Source of the DNA: Clostridia bacterium
GTDB lineage: Bacteria > Bacillota > Clostridia > Oscillospirales > Acutalibacteraceae
NCBI GenBank assembly: GCA_900771085.1
Contig: CAAGMR010000025.1
Location: 1 to 50,169 of the forward strand
DNA length: 50,169 nucleotides
Direction of reading: 5' to 3'
Under the pieces are notes generated by a model. That model was not told the origin of the DNA and searched no databases. It saw only the letters and a list, made by a program, of their open reading frames with translations. Both the position numbers and the translations under genes were made by a program. Positions 1 to 9,121 of the stretch are shown in pieces. How positions within the stretch are numbered: position 1 is the stretch's first letter; each line of letters starts with the position of its first letter.

Positions 1-744
1 GTAGTGAGTTGCCGGGTAAATCACTGCGTGAAGCAATGTGCTTTCCACGTTTCCGGTAAGAGCATGAATCTCGCATATACGGTCAATCTCGTCACCGAAG
101 AATTCTATTCTGAGCGCTTTCTCAGACTGGCCTGACGGGAATACTTCAAGAGTATCTCCCCTTACACGGAACTTTGTTCTTGTGAAGTTGACGTCGTTAC
201 GCTCGTAGTGGTTTTCAACGAGTCTGTATATGAGCTCATCGCGGGATATTTCCATACCCGGTCTGAGGGAAATAACGCTGTTCTTGTAAACTTCAGGGTC
301 ACCAAGAGAATAGATGCAGGAAACGGAAGCAACGATTATAACGTCTCTTCTTTCTGCAAGGGCGAAGGTTGCAGAGTGACGGAGTTTATCAATCTCATCG
401 TTTATGGATGCATCTTTCTCAATGTATGTATCTGTACTGGCAACATACGCTTCAGGCTGATAGTAATCGTAGTATGAAACGAAGTATTCTACCGCATTGT
501 TCGGGAACATCTCTTTGAATTCAGAGCATAACTGAGCGGCCAGCGTTTTGTTGTGCGCCAGCACGAGCGTTGGCCTGTTTACCTGAGCTATTATGTTTGC
601 CATGGTAAATGTCTTACCCGATCCTGTTACACCCTTCAGCGTCTGCTCCTTTACTCCGGAATTAATTCCGTCGACAAGTTTGGCGATAGCCTGCGGCTGA
701 TCGCCGGTTGGCTGAAAGGCTGAAACCAGTTCAAAATGGTCCAC
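1..744 (-). CDS. uvrB: UvrB, excinuclease ABC subunit B (N-terminal part, runs off the window)
   Basis: DNA-damage recognition helicase of nucleotide excision repair, acting with UvrA and UvrC in the cytoplasm. Reverse translation gives a protein starting MDHFELVSAFQPTGDQPQAI, then the Walker A segment GVTGSGKTFTMAN, the LVLAHNKTLAAQL motif and the beta-hairpin region around VSYYDYYQPEAY, all standard UvrB landmarks. The first 248 codons are present; the helicase C-terminal and UVR domains lie outside. The start is a GTG at 744, chosen because AAGGAG (complement of 751-756) sits just upstream and no ATG fits. The gene begins 15 bases after the upstream phosphodiesterase stop, so it is probably the last gene of a minus-strand operon. 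Confidence 0.96.
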   Translation of the reverse strand, partial: MDHFELVSAFQPTGDQPQAIAKLVDGINSGVKEQTLKGVTGSGKTFTMANIIAQVNRPTLVLAHNKTLAAQLCSEFKEMFPNNAVEYFVSYYDYYQPEAYVASTDTYIEKDASINDEIDKLRHSATFALAERRDVIIVASVSCIYSLGDPEVYKNSVISLRPGMEISRDELIYRLVENHYERNDVNFTRTKFRVRGDTLEVFPSGQSEKALRIEFFGDEIDRICEIHALTGNVESTLLHAVIYPATHY

Positions 745-759
745 AAGTGTCTCCTTAAG

Positions 760-1482
760 TTAAATTACGTCTGTAATGATGATGTCGTAGTCAAGAAGCT
801 TGGCTTTTTCAAGCTCAAGATCATTCTTTACGCCCCATACATTAACGGCAATGTCATTCTTATGGCATTTTTTGTTATAGATTGCACCTGTAAGCTTTAC
901 ATGAGGATGAAGAGCATCAGCATTATGCTCCTCCGCAACCTTAACATATTCGCCAAGTAATAGACGTTTGTCATAGAGGTCTTCAGGAAGCGGATCGTAA
1001 AGAAGACCTACTTTAAGACTCGGGTCGATATCTTTGATTATGTCTGTAACTTCGAAATCAAAGCTTGAGAAGATTACCTTTTCTTCAAGACCAAATTCTT
1101 TGACCATTGCAACTGTCTTCTCAACTACCTCTCGTTTTTTTACGGGAGGTTTCTTTATTTCGACATTGATACATTTCATGTCTTTTACTGTTTCAAGGGT
1201 TTCCTTAAGAGTAGGAATCTTTGTTCCAGCGAACTCAGGTGCAAACCATGCGCCAAAGTCAAAAACGCGAAGCTCTTCAAATGTGAGGTCACAAATTGCG
1301 CCTGCACCGTTGGATGTCTCGTTTATGGTAAAGTTATGACATACAACCAAAACTCCGTCTGATGACATCTGAACGTCAAATTCAACGCCGTCTGCGCCAT
1401 GTTCTATTGCTGCCTTAAATGCAGGAATAGTATTCTGAGGTGCTCTTTTATTTGCGCCTCTGTGTCCGAGTATAAGTGCCAT
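760..1482 (-). CDS. Glycerophosphodiester phosphodiesterase
   Basis: Predicted to hydrolyse glycerophosphodiesters to sn-glycerol 3-phosphate and an alcohol. The GDPD/TIM-barrel signatures are clear: LGHRGANKRAPQNTIPAF at the N-terminus (catalytic HR and the E/Q-NT element), then DGVEFDVQMSSDG and VCHNF, with NVEIKKP further on. About 240 residues, usual for a cytosolic bacterial GDPD; no signal peptide is seen. An upstream in-frame ATG at 1494 overlaps the stop of the RluA gene, but GGAGG lies between it and the ATG at 1482 with 5-base spacing, so 1482 is preferred. It sits between the pseudouridine synthase and uvrB on the same strand and is probably cotranscribed with both. Confidence 0.93.
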   Translation of the reverse strand: MALILGHRGANKRAPQNTIPAFKAAIEHGADGVEFDVQMSSDGVLVVCHNFTINETSNGAGAICDLTFEELRVFDFGAWFAPEFAGTKIPTLKETLETVKDMKCINVEIKKPPVKKREVVEKTVAMVKEFGLEEKVIFSSFDFEVTDIIKDIDPSLKVGLLYDPLPEDLYDKRLLLGEYVKVAEEHNADALHPHVKLTGAIYNKKCHKNDIAVNVWGVKNDLELEKAKLLDYDIIITDVI

Positions 1483-1493
1483 TTCATCCTCCA

Positions 1494-2453
1494 TTAAAAG
1501 TCAGGAAATTGCTTTGCAAACCAGACGTCTTTAACCTCAAAAGATTTTCCGTTCAGATAGTTAAGCGAACCGGCATCTGTTGAGAAGTCAAAGACTGTTT
1601 TGTAAGAATAAAGGAATTGCTTTTTGTATCCGCCTTTAGTCTTGTTCTGCTGATTGGTGCCATATTTGCCATCCCCCATGAGCGGGCAGCCAATCGATGC
1701 AAAATGAGCTCTGATCTGGTGTGTTCTGCCTGTCAGAAGCTCAACTTCTATGAGTGAAAGGTCGTTTTCACTTTTAAGTACTTTATATTTGGTTTTTATT
1801 GTTTTTGCTCCTTCACGAGGAGTCCTGTAAACAAAAACCCTGTTCTTGTTTTCATTCTTTACAAGGTAACCTACAAGAGTATCTTCCGGGTTCTTTGGTG
1901 TGCCGTGAGTTACGAGCAGGTAGTACTTATGCACTTCCCTGTCCTTCATCTTCTGGTTCATTACACGAAGTGTTTCCGCATTCTTTGCAGCAAGAACAAT
2001 GCCTCCGGTATTGCGGTCAATTCGGTTAATGAGAGCCGGCGCAAAAGAGTTCTCCGAAGCCGGGTCATACTCACCTTTTTCATAAAGATACTTCTTTACT
2101 CGAGTGATAAGAGTATCAACGTACTCCGACTCATCAGGGTGAGATAGCAAACCAACCTTCTTGTCCAGGACAAGAAGGTTTTCATCTTCATATAAAATAT
2201 TCAGTTGGTTACCTGCCCCGAGGAAATCGTACTTAGGGATAACCGGGGTAAAGAATTCATCATTAATATAAAGGTCGACAACGTCGCCTTCAGTAAGGCG
2301 GGTGGATATCTCCGCCCGCTTACCGTTAACTTTAATTCTCTTTTTTCTAATGTATTTGTACATTAGAGATTTTGGAAGATTAGGGACAGATTTCGTAAGA
2401 AATTTGTCCAGACGCTGATCAGCGTCATTCTTCTTCACTGTTAAGCTCTTCAT
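1494..2453 (-). CDS. RluA-family rRNA pseudouridine synthase with S4 domain
   Basis: Isomerises uridine to pseudouridine in rRNA. Residues about 1-70 form an S4 RNA-binding domain (DADQRLDKFL and RIKVNGKRAEISTRLTEGD). The catalytic core carries INRIDRNTGGIVLAAKN, where the Asp of RID is the expected nucleophile, and LLTGRTHQIRAHF near the end. The usual HRLD reads NRID here, a variant I regard as compatible with activity. At 319 residues it is normal for the family. The start overlaps the 3' end of the CorC gene by 29 bases and lacks a strong Shine-Dalgarno, so translational coupling or a slightly downstream GTG start is possible. The exact rRNA target cannot be told from sequence. Confidence 0.93.
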   Translation of the reverse strand: MKSLTVKKNDADQRLDKFLTKSVPNLPKSLMYKYIRKKRIKVNGKRAEISTRLTEGDVVDLYINDEFFTPVIPKYDFLGAGNQLNILYEDENLLVLDKKVGLLSHPDESEYVDTLITRVKKYLYEKGEYDPASENSFAPALINRIDRNTGGIVLAAKNAETLRVMNQKMKDREVHKYYLLVTHGTPKNPEDTLVGYLVKNENKNRVFVYRTPREGAKTIKTKYKVLKSENDLSLIEVELLTGRTHQIRAHFASIGCPLMGDGKYGTNQQNKTKGGYKKQFLYSYKTVFDFSTDAGSLNYLNGKSFEVKDVWFAKQFPDF

Positions 2454-3687
2454 CTGCTAAAACCTTTACATGAAGTAATTCTATCTTACGTGAGTCACGT
2501 TTCTTTACTGTAAACTCAAAGCACTTGAATCTGCATGAGTCAGTAATTTCAGGAATATGACCAATTATCTCGGTTACGAAGCCAGCAACAGAATTGTAGT
2601 CTGATTCAGGTTCGTCATCTTCCATTTCAAAGTATTCAAAGAAGTCGGAAAGGTCGCAGGTACCGCGTACAATGTATGTGTCCTTACCGCTCTTGACAAT
2701 ATCCTTTTCCTCTTCATCATGCTCATCGTAAATCTCACCAACGAGCTCTTCGAGGATATCTTCCATGGTAATGATACCGTGAGTACCACCGAACTCGTCA
2801 GTTACGATAGCAATATGAGAATGCTTCTGCTGTAAAAGTGTAAGAAGCTTTGAAATCTTCATTGTTGGCGCAGCATAGATAACCGGATTGATGATATCCA
2901 TGAGCTTCTTCTGACCGAAGTAGATGCTGTCGTAGAAGTCCTTCTGATGAATGAAACCGATGATGTCATCGATGCCATCCTTGTAAACAGGAAGTCTTGA
3001 GAATCCATGTTCAAGGAAGAGTTCTGCGATTTCATCCTTGGTAGCATCTGTAGGAATTGCAACAACGTCTACTCGTGGTGTGAATATCTCGCCAACTTCG
3101 ATATCGTTGAACTCGAGAACACTGTGAATAAGTTCAGTGTCTTCTCTGTCAATTCCGCCGCCCTCTTCTGCCTCATCAACCATTGTGAGGAACTCATCTT
3201 CGGTAACTTCATCTTCATTATTCTCAACTCTGAGAATCTTTTTGATGAGTTTCTTCCAGCCGGAGAAGAGAACGTTAAGTGGTGTGAAAATGATCATGAG
3301 AGCCTTCATAACCGGTGCCACTGCCATGGCATAGCTTTCCGGAAATTCCTTTGCAAGGCTCTTTGGTGTAACTTCAGCAAATATGAGAACTACGACAGTT
3401 ACAACAATTGTTGAATAGGTTGCGCCAATCTCTCCGAAGTATCTGACAAAGAGTACTGTTGCAATAGCAGATGCGCCAATGTTTACGATGTTGTTGCCAA
3501 TGAGAATTGTTGACAGCAATGCATCGTAGTTGTCGAGAATCTTAAGAACTCTCTCTGCTTTAGGATTGCCTTCCTTACTCTTGAGTCGGATCTCATTTGC
3601 CGAAGAGAACGCAGTCTCTGATGATGAGAAAAATGCTGAAATAATAACGAAAATAACTAGTACAACTATTAACCCTGTACTGCCCAT
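2425..3687 (-). CDS. CorC/HlyC (CNNM-type) CBS-domain membrane protein
   Basis: Member of the hemolysin C/CorC family, implicated in Mg2+/Co2+ efflux or magnesium homeostasis. Residues about 1-140 form the DUF21/CNNM transmembrane domain, with SSSETAFSSANEIRLK near the N-terminus. Residues about 190-320 hold a CBS pair (TPRVDVVAIP, GFSRLPVYK, AIVTDEFGGTHGIITMEDILEELVG in sections). The rest is the CorC/HlyC accessory domain, here ending in an acidic tail. 420 residues is the normal size. Its likely ribosome site AGGAG lies inside the last codons of the preceding membrane-protein gene, so the two are tightly coupled. The transported ion is not determined by the sequence. Confidence 0.92.
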   Translation of the reverse strand: MGSTGLIVVLVIFVIISAFFSSSETAFSSANEIRLKSKEGNPKAERVLKILDNYDALLSTILIGNNIVNIGASAIATVLFVRYFGEIGATYSTIVVTVVVLIFAEVTPKSLAKEFPESYAMAVAPVMKALMIIFTPLNVLFSGWKKLIKKILRVENNEDEVTEDEFLTMVDEAEEGGGIDREDTELIHSVLEFNDIEVGEIFTPRVDVVAIPTDATKDEIAELFLEHGFSRLPVYKDGIDDIIGFIHQKDFYDSIYFGQKKLMDIINPVIYAAPTMKISKLLTLLQQKHSHIAIVTDEFGGTHGIITMEDILEELVGEIYDEHDEEEKDIVKSGKDTYIVRGTCDLSDFFEYFEMEDDEPESDYNSVAGFVTEIIGHIPEITDSCRFKCFEFTVKKRDSRKIELLHVKVLADEELNSEEE

Positions 3688-3697
3688 TTGGGAATCA

Positions 3698-5047
3698 TCA
3701 CACTCCTGATTTGTCTGAATAAAAATACTTTTCTATTATTACAAGTTCAACATTGAGTATTAATGGAAATATCAATGTGAAAATGCCCGGATTAACGAGA
3801 GACATAAGCTCAAGTCCGATAAACGAACCGATTACCGCACGTCCCATTGACTCAGCTTTGCATGCGTTAAGGAACTTAACTCTGCAGATAAACTGATAGC
3901 CATAAGTCAGAATACCGACAAGACCGAAGCTGCCTATTACCTGAGGTATAGATGAATGATACCAGCAGAGAGATGCAACCTTTGACGGATGAATGTCACG
4001 GTTCCCCATGTAACCGAGACCCATGCCAAAGATCGGGTTGTGTCTGAAGTCTACAATTGACCTCTTCCACTGTTCGAGTCTTATAACATTCTGGTCGGCT
4101 GCCGTGAAGCGATGAATTGTGTAGCTCATGAAAGAGATAATCTTTGGACTGAGTACCGCCAGAGCGACAACCACAATTGCTATTATAGCATACATTATCT
4201 TTCTATGCTCTTTATCTTTAACTATAAAGTAAATAATAAGAGCAATAAACTCAATTCCGCCAAATATGAGACCTCCTCTTGAACCGAGAAGAACTATGGT
4301 CACATATGAAAGAGCGGTAACTGCAATGTATGGGAATTTACGTAACGCAAGATAAATGCTGAATGGCATTGCCATCATAAGGATGGTGGATGCATTGTTT
4401 CTCCACTGGAAGTAAAGAATACCCGGATTAACAATGAACTTGTCCCAGTGTTCAATGTAGCCTTCTATCGCTGCGACAAAAAGGAACAGTGAAAGGAAGG
4501 TAAAGAGTTTGGCAAAACGTGTTCCGATGTCATCGGTATAGTTAAGACCCGGACCGATATGGTTGTGAAGATAAATGTAAATGATTACCTCCATGAAACC
4601 GAGTCCGAACATATAAACAAGCGATGTTGAACTGAAGTAGGACTCATGCTTCAGAGTTCCGATACCGCCTGTAAAACAGGTAATGGAAGTCAGTATCATT
4701 GGAAGAAGCAATGGCATCCTGCCCGGCATTTTAAAACCGTCTCTTCCCTTTCTGTAGTAAACGATATGAAAGATTACTGCAGCTATAGGGATAATTATCA
4801 GTGGAAAGTAAGGCATGTATTCATCTTTTGGGTCAAAAGCCTGAATGACAAAGCCCATAAGGAAAAATACCGGCGAAAGGAATGAAAGTATATCATCGCT
4901 GACAAACAGAACCAGAGATGCAATCATTCCAAAGATGATTGAGCCGATTATAAACTGATTTGTGATGATTACCACCACAGAGAATGCAAACAGCAGGAAA
5001 ATGAACCAGTCACCTGCCAGAAACTTTCTCAGATTTGTTAAAGACAT
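3698..5047 (-). CDS. O-antigen ligase/polymerase-like polytopic membrane protein
   Basis: A 449-residue protein with about 10-12 hydrophobic segments. Features matching the Wzy_C/WaaL family are a large loop with VIRLEQWKRSIVDFRHNPIFGMGLGYMG, followed by conserved His (HPSK, WYHSSIPQ) and a final membrane block, plus LLGSRGGLIFGG before it. Family members polymerise surface polysaccharide or attach it to lipid carriers on the outer face of the membrane. No glycan-synthesis genes are next to it; it heads a row of unrelated genes (CorC, RluA, GDPD, uvrB), so its substrate is unknown. The ribosome site is probably AGAGGT about 10 bases before the ATG. The assignment rests on topology and the loop motif only. 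Confidence 0.75.
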   Translation of the reverse strand: MSLTNLRKFLAGDWFIFLLFAFSVVVIITNQFIIGSIIFGMIASLVLFVSDDILSFLSPVFFLMGFVIQAFDPKDEYMPYFPLIIIPIAAVIFHIVYYRKGRDGFKMPGRMPLLLPMILTSITCFTGGIGTLKHESYFSSTSLVYMFGLGFMEVIIYIYLHNHIGPGLNYTDDIGTRFAKLFTFLSLFLFVAAIEGYIEHWDKFIVNPGILYFQWRNNASTILMMAMPFSIYLALRKFPYIAVTALSYVTIVLLGSRGGLIFGGIEFIALIIYFIVKDKEHRKIMYAIIAIVVVALAVLSPKIISFMSYTIHRFTAADQNVIRLEQWKRSIVDFRHNPIFGMGLGYMGNRDIHPSKVASLCWYHSSIPQVIGSFGLVGILTYGYQFICRVKFLNACKAESMGRAVIGSFIGLELMSLVNPGIFTLIFPLILNVELVIIEKYFYSDKSGV

Positions 5048-5127
5048 TATAGTAAACCTCTAGTTAGATTAACCTTTACATATAGCTAAAATATATCCTA
5101 AATTAAAGTAATAGTCAAAAATAAGTA

Positions 5128-5155
5128 TTGATTATAATTCAATAAAGATTATAAT
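5128..5155 (+). promoter_or_regulatory. groESL promoter
   Basis: TTGATT (5128-5133), a 16-base spacer and TATAAT (5150-5155) form a good vegetative promoter. The predicted transcript starts at about 5162, inside the CIRCE element that follows. Confidence 0.8.
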
Positions 5156-5159
5156 ATTT

Positions 5160-5186
5160 TTAGCACTCAAAACAAAAGAGTGCTAA
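5160..5186 (+). promoter_or_regulatory. CIRCE element (HrcA operator)
   Basis: TTAGCACTC, nine spacer bases (AAAACAAAA) and GAGTGCTAA form a perfect CIRCE inverted repeat directly downstream of the groES -10 box. In Bacillota this is the binding site for the heat-shock repressor HrcA, so groESL is expected to be HrcA-repressed. No hrcA gene lies in the window. Confidence 0.97.
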
Positions 5187-5221
5187 ACATCATTTATACT
5201 ATGTCAATGGAGGCATTTTTT

Positions 5222-5506
5222 ATGACCATTAAACCGGTAGCTGACAGAGTCCTTATTAAGTCTGTCGAAGCTGAAGAAACAACTCAGAGCGGTATCATTC
5301 TCGCTGCCGCTTCACAGGAAAAGCCACAGATTGCAGAAGTAGTTGCAGTCGGTCCCGGTGGACTTGTAGATGGCGAACAGGTAGATATGTACCTCAAGCC
5401 TGGTGACAAAGTAATCATTAATAAATATGCCGGTACAAACGTTAAGTTCGAAAACGAGGAATACACTATCGTTAAGCAGGCTGACGTTCTTGCTATCGTA
5501 GAATAA
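5222..5506 (+). CDS. groES: Co-chaperonin GroES (Hsp10)
   Basis: Heptameric lid of the GroEL folding chamber. The 94-residue protein starts MTIKPVADRVLIKSVEAEE, contains the mobile loop around ETTQSGIILAAASQEKPQ, and ends with the PGDKVIINKYAGT and YTIVKQADVLAIVE blocks typical of GroES. A longer reading from 5180 is possible, but GGAGG at 5209-5213 sits 8 bases before the ATG at 5222, and the upstream bases overlap the CIRCE repeat, so 5222 is the start. It is followed 20 bases later by groEL in the same operon and is controlled by CIRCE. Confidence 0.98.
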   Translation: MTIKPVADRVLIKSVEAEETTQSGIILAAASQEKPQIAEVVAVGPGGLVDGEQVDMYLKPGDKVIINKYAGTNVKFENEEYTIVKQADVLAIVE

Positions 5507-5526
5507 TTGGCGGAGGAAAACACATA

Positions 5527-7173
5527 ATGGCTAAACAGATCATTTATGGCGAAGAAGCTCGCAAGGCTCTTCAGTCCGGTATTGATAAACTTGCTAACAC
5601 AGTAAAAATCACACTTGGCCCTAAGGGTCGTAACGTTGTTCTCGAGCGTTCATACGGCGGTCCACTCATCACTAACGATGGTGTTACAATCGCTAAGGAA
5701 ATTGAACTCGAAGACGCTTTTGAAAACATGGGCGCACAGCTTGTAAAGGAAGTTGCTTCCAAGACAAACGACGTTGCCGGTGACGGAACAACAACTGCTA
5801 CCCTTCTTGCTCAGGCTCTCGTTCGTGAAGGTATGAAGAACGTTGCTGCAGGCGCTAACCCAATGGTTATCCGTCGTGGCATTCAGGCTGCAGTTAAAGT
5901 TGCTACTGATTCTATCAAGGCAAATGCAAAGCCTGTTCTCAGCAGCGCTGACATCGCAAGAGTTGCTACAGTATCATCAGCTGATGAATATGTAGGCCAG
6001 CTTATTGCAGATGCAATGGAAAAGGTTTCTTCAGACGGTGTTATCACAGTTGAAGAAGCAAAGACAGCTGAAACAACATGTGAAGTTGTTGAAGGTATGC
6101 AGTTTGACCGCGGTTACCTCTCACCTTACATGGCTACAAACACAGACAAGATGATTGCTGAAATCGATGACGCACTCATCCTTATCACAGATAAGAAGAT
6201 TACAAACATTCAGGAGATTCTTCCTCTTCTTGAGCAGATTGTTAAGACAGGCGGAAAGCTTGTTATCATCGCTGAAGACATCGAAGGCGAAGCTCTCGCT
6301 ACTCTCCTTCTCAACAAACTCCGTGGCACATTCACATGCGTTGCAGTTAAGGCTCCGGGCTTTGGCGACAGACGCAAGGAAATGCTTCAGGATATCGCTA
6401 TCCTTACAGGCGGTACAGTAATCACTTCAGACCTCGGTCTTGAACTTAATCAGACAACAGTTGATATGCTCGGTCGTGCAGGCCAGGTTAAGATTTCCAA
6501 GGATGACACAATCATCGTTAACGGTGCCGGTTCATCTGACGCTATCAAGGCTCGTGTTGATCAGATTAGAGCTCAGCTTGAAACAACAACTTCCGAGTAT
6601 GATGCTTCCAAGCTTCAGGAAAGACTTGCAAAGCTTGCAGGCGGTGTTGCTGTTATCCGTGTTGGTGCAGCTACCGAAACTGAGATGAAGGAACAGAAGC
6701 TCCGCATCGAAGATGCTCTCGCAGCTACAAAGGCAGCTATTGAAGAAGGTACAGTTGCCGGCGGTGGTGTTGCTCTCATCAATGCAATCCCTGCAGTTGA
6801 AAAGCTTCTCGCTGAAACAGAAGACGCAGACCAGAAGGCAGGCGTTAAGATTGTCCTCAAGGGTATCGAAGAGCCTGTACGTCAGATTGCTGCAAACGCA
6901 GGTCTTGAAGGTTCCGTAATCATCGACAGCATCAAGAAAGCTGACAAGATTGGCTTCGGTTTCAACTTCGCTACTGAAGAATACTGCGATATGTTCGAAG
7001 CAGGTGTACTTGACCCTGCAAAGGTTACACGTTCTGCTCTTCAGAACGCTGCATCCGTTGCTTCAATGGTTCTCACAACAGAATCACTTGTTGCAGACAA
7101 GCCGGATCCTGCAGCAGATGCTGCAGCTCAGCAGGCTGCCGCTATGGCTGCTGCTCAGGGTGGCATGTATTAA
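5527..7173 (+). CDS. groEL: Chaperonin GroEL (Hsp60)
   Basis: ATP-dependent chaperonin that folds cytosolic proteins with GroES. The 548-residue protein has the family landmarks: LGPKGRNVVLERSYGGPLIT, the nucleotide-binding VAGDGTTTATLLAQ, VKAPGFGDRRKEML, the AATETEMKEQKLRIEDAL segment and EEGTVAGGGVAL. The tail is Ala/Gln-rich and ends GGMY, close to the usual Gly-Met tail. The start ATG is preceded by GGAGG. Second gene of the CIRCE-controlled operon, ended by a strong terminator at 7185. Confidence 0.98.
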   Translation: MAKQIIYGEEARKALQSGIDKLANTVKITLGPKGRNVVLERSYGGPLITNDGVTIAKEIELEDAFENMGAQLVKEVASKTNDVAGDGTTTATLLAQALVREGMKNVAAGANPMVIRRGIQAAVKVATDSIKANAKPVLSSADIARVATVSSADEYVGQLIADAMEKVSSDGVITVEEAKTAETTCEVVEGMQFDRGYLSPYMATNTDKMIAEIDDALILITDKKITNIQEILPLLEQIVKTGGKLVIIAEDIEGEALATLLLNKLRGTFTCVAVKAPGFGDRRKEMLQDIAILTGGTVITSDLGLELNQTTVDMLGRAGQVKISKDDTIIVNGAGSSDAIKARVDQIRAQLETTTSEYDASKLQERLAKLAGGVAVIRVGAATETEMKEQKLRIEDALAATKAAIEEGTVAGGGVALINAIPAVEKLLAETEDADQKAGVKIVLKGIEEPVRQIAANAGLEGSVIIDSIKKADKIGFGFNFATEEYCDMFEAGVLDPAKVTRSALQNAASVASMVLTTESLVADKPDPAADAAAQQAAAMAAAQGGMY

Positions 7174-7184
7174 TCCTTAAAATT

Positions 7185-7216
7185 AAAGCCTCGTCGGAAG
7201 ACGAGGCTTTTTTATT
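7185..7216 (+). terminator. Rho-independent terminator after groEL
   Basis: An 11-bp perfect stem (7185-7195 with 7200-7210), GGAA tetraloop, then a T-rich run. It closes the groESL operon. Confidence 0.95.
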
Positions 7217-7230
7217 TGTCTTTAATTATC

Positions 7231-7268
7231 TATAATGTAAGAGACGAATACATTCTATATCTAAGGAG
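7231..7268 (+). promoter_or_regulatory. Likely -10 box and ribosome site of the GH2 gene
   Basis: TATAAT at 7231-7236 follows the groEL terminator at once; no convincing -35 box is visible, as that position falls in the terminator's T-run. AAGGAG at 7263-7268 lies 7 bases before the ATG at 7276 and decides the start against an in-frame codon at 7216. Confidence 0.55.
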
Positions 7269-7275
7269 AATAGAA

Positions 7276-9003
7276 ATGGCTAATGAATTTAAATCAAAGT
7301 ACGCAGACTGCGTTGGTGAGATTCCTCTTCCCGAGTACCCTCGCCCTCAGCTGGTCCGTGACAGCTACTTAAACTTAAATGGCAAGTGGGAGTACGCCAT
7401 CCGCAATGGTATGTCTCCTCTTGGCCTTTACTATGACGGCTACATCACAGTTCCGTTCTCACCTGAGACTACGCTCAGCGGTGTTTTCAAGTATGTAAGC
7501 CCGGAAGACAAGATATTCTACCAGAAGATTTTCGAGATTCCTGAGGACTTTCTGAAGGACGTGACTCTCCTTCACTTCACAGCTGTAGACTACGAATGCA
7601 CAATCAAAGTAAACGGTCTTAATGCAGGCAGCCACAAAGGCGGTTTTATGCCTTTCACAGTTGATGTTTCCAACCTCGTTCACAAGGGAACAAACCAGAT
7701 TGAACTCCTCGTCAAAGACCCTACTGACACTTCATATATCTCTCGCGGAAAGCAGAGTACCAACCCGGGAAACATCTGGTACACTCCTCAGTCAGGTATC
7801 TGGGGTACCGTATGGATGGAATCCTGCCCTGAAAGCTACGTAAAGGACCTTACAATCGTCCCTGACATTGATAACGGCTCTGTTTCCGTTAAGGTAGACA
7901 CCGAATGTGAAAAGACAGTTGTACGCGTTTATGACGGCGGCAAGCTCGTTTCAGAAGCAAGCGGTAACGATGTTACTCTCCCTGTTCCGGACGCAAAACT
8001 CTGGAGCCCTGAGTCTCCTTTCCTCTACGACCTTGAAATAGAGACTTGCGGTGAAAAGGTAACATCTTACTTCGGCATGCGTAAGTTCAGCGTAGAGCGT
8101 TCAAAGAAGGACGGTATCAAACGTCTTCACTTAAACAATGAGCCTTACTTCCACAACGGTGTTCTCGACCAGGGCTACTGGCCTGAAAGTCTCCTAACCC
8201 CACCTTGTGAGCAGGCAATGATAGACGACATTCAGCTTCTCAAGGACATGGGCTTCACCATGGTCAGAAAGCACATCAAGATTGAGCCTCTCCGCTGGTA
8301 TTATCACTGCGACAGACTCGGCATCCTTGTATGGCAGGACATGGTAAGCGGCGGTGAAAAGTACAATCCTCTCATGATTGCAGTATTGCCGTTCCTCAAC
8401 ATCATGTTTGACGACACAAAGCATTATAAACTCTTTGGCCGCGCTGATGAGGAAGGAAGAAAGGAATTCGAACGCGAGGCACTCCAGACAGTTGATTACC
8501 TTAAAAATGTAACTTCCATAGCCATGTGGGTTCCTTTCAACGAAGGCTGGGGTCAGTTTGATTCAGACCGCATCAGCGAGCTGATTGCGGCTAAGGACCC
8601 GACTCGTACAATCGACCGCACATCAGGCTGGCACGATCAGTACAGCGGAGACTTTGTTTCCAAACACATCTACTTCACACCAATCTGGGTACCACGTGAC
8701 AACCGCTGCTATGTTCTCTCAGAATTCGGTGGCTTCTCAAAGGCCACAAAAGGCCATATGATGGCCGGAGGACTTCCTTTCGGTTACAGAGTTTACCCAA
8801 CTCAGAAACGTCTTGAGGAAGGCTACAGAAAAATCTACGAGAAGCGTATCATCGCCAACATGGACCGTGGTCTTTCCGCCTGTGTATTTACACAGCTTTC
8901 AGACGTTGAAGGCGAAATCAACGGACTGGTAACTTACGATCGCAAGGTCGATAAGATGAGACGCAGCTTCGTAAAATCAGTTAATGACAGAGTAAAATAT
9001 TAA
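7276..9003 (+). CDS. Glycoside hydrolase family 2 (beta-galactosidase/beta-glucuronidase-like)
   Basis: A retaining exo-glycosidase of the GH2 clan. The domain order is the family's: sugar-binding jelly roll (about 30-190, with RDSYLNLNGKWEY and the PQSGIWGTVWME motif), immunoglobulin-like domain (about 190-280), and a TIM barrel (from about 285). The barrel carries MVRKHIKIEPLRWYYHCDRLG, ILVWQDM and WVPFNEGWGQFD, where the Glu of NEGW is the expected acid/base; VLSEFGGF is the probable nucleophile region. 575 residues, short for LacZ but normal for small GH2 enzymes. No signal peptide, so cytosolic. Codon use is host-like, unlike the island beyond the tRNA. The sugar released cannot be fixed; galactoside or uronide are both possible. 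Confidence 0.9.
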   Translation: MANEFKSKYADCVGEIPLPEYPRPQLVRDSYLNLNGKWEYAIRNGMSPLGLYYDGYITVPFSPETTLSGVFKYVSPEDKIFYQKIFEIPEDFLKDVTLLHFTAVDYECTIKVNGLNAGSHKGGFMPFTVDVSNLVHKGTNQIELLVKDPTDTSYISRGKQSTNPGNIWYTPQSGIWGTVWMESCPESYVKDLTIVPDIDNGSVSVKVDTECEKTVVRVYDGGKLVSEASGNDVTLPVPDAKLWSPESPFLYDLEIETCGEKVTSYFGMRKFSVERSKKDGIKRLHLNNEPYFHNGVLDQGYWPESLLTPPCEQAMIDDIQLLKDMGFTMVRKHIKIEPLRWYYHCDRLGILVWQDMVSGGEKYNPLMIAVLPFLNIMFDDTKHYKLFGRADEEGRKEFEREALQTVDYLKNVTSIAMWVPFNEGWGQFDSDRISELIAAKDPTRTIDRTSGWHDQYSGDFVSKHIYFTPIWVPRDNRCYVLSEFGGFSKATKGHMMAGGLPFGYRVYPTQKRLEEGYRKIYEKRIIANMDRGLSACVFTQLSDVEGEINGLVTYDRKVDKMRRSFVKSVNDRVKY

Positions 9004-9007
9004 AATA

Positions 9008-9040
9008 AAAAAGACCGACGATAAAATCGTCGGTCTTTTT
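9008..9040. terminator. Bidirectional terminator between GH2 gene and tRNA-Thr
   Basis: A 15-bp perfect inverted repeat (9008-9022 with 9026-9040), AAA loop, with A-run and T-run at the two ends. It can end the GH2 transcript on the plus strand and the tRNA-Thr transcript on the minus strand, whose CCA end is 2 bases away. Confidence 0.93.
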
Positions 9041-9042
9041 CC

Positions 9043-9118
9043 TGGAGCTGATAACCGGATTCGAACCGGTGACCTCATCCTTACCAAGGATGTGCGCTAC
9101 CACCTGTGCCATATCAGC
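9043..9118 (-). tRNA. tRNA-Thr (anticodon GGT)
   Basis: The complement folds as a standard cloverleaf: acceptor GCTGATA pairs with TATCAGC, the anticodon stem CATCC/GGATG encloses loop TTGGTAA with anticodon GGT, and the T arm contains GGTTCGAATCC. The 3' CCA is encoded. It decodes ACC/ACU. It marks the left edge of the GC-rich island. Confidence 0.96.
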
Positions 9119-9121
9119 ATA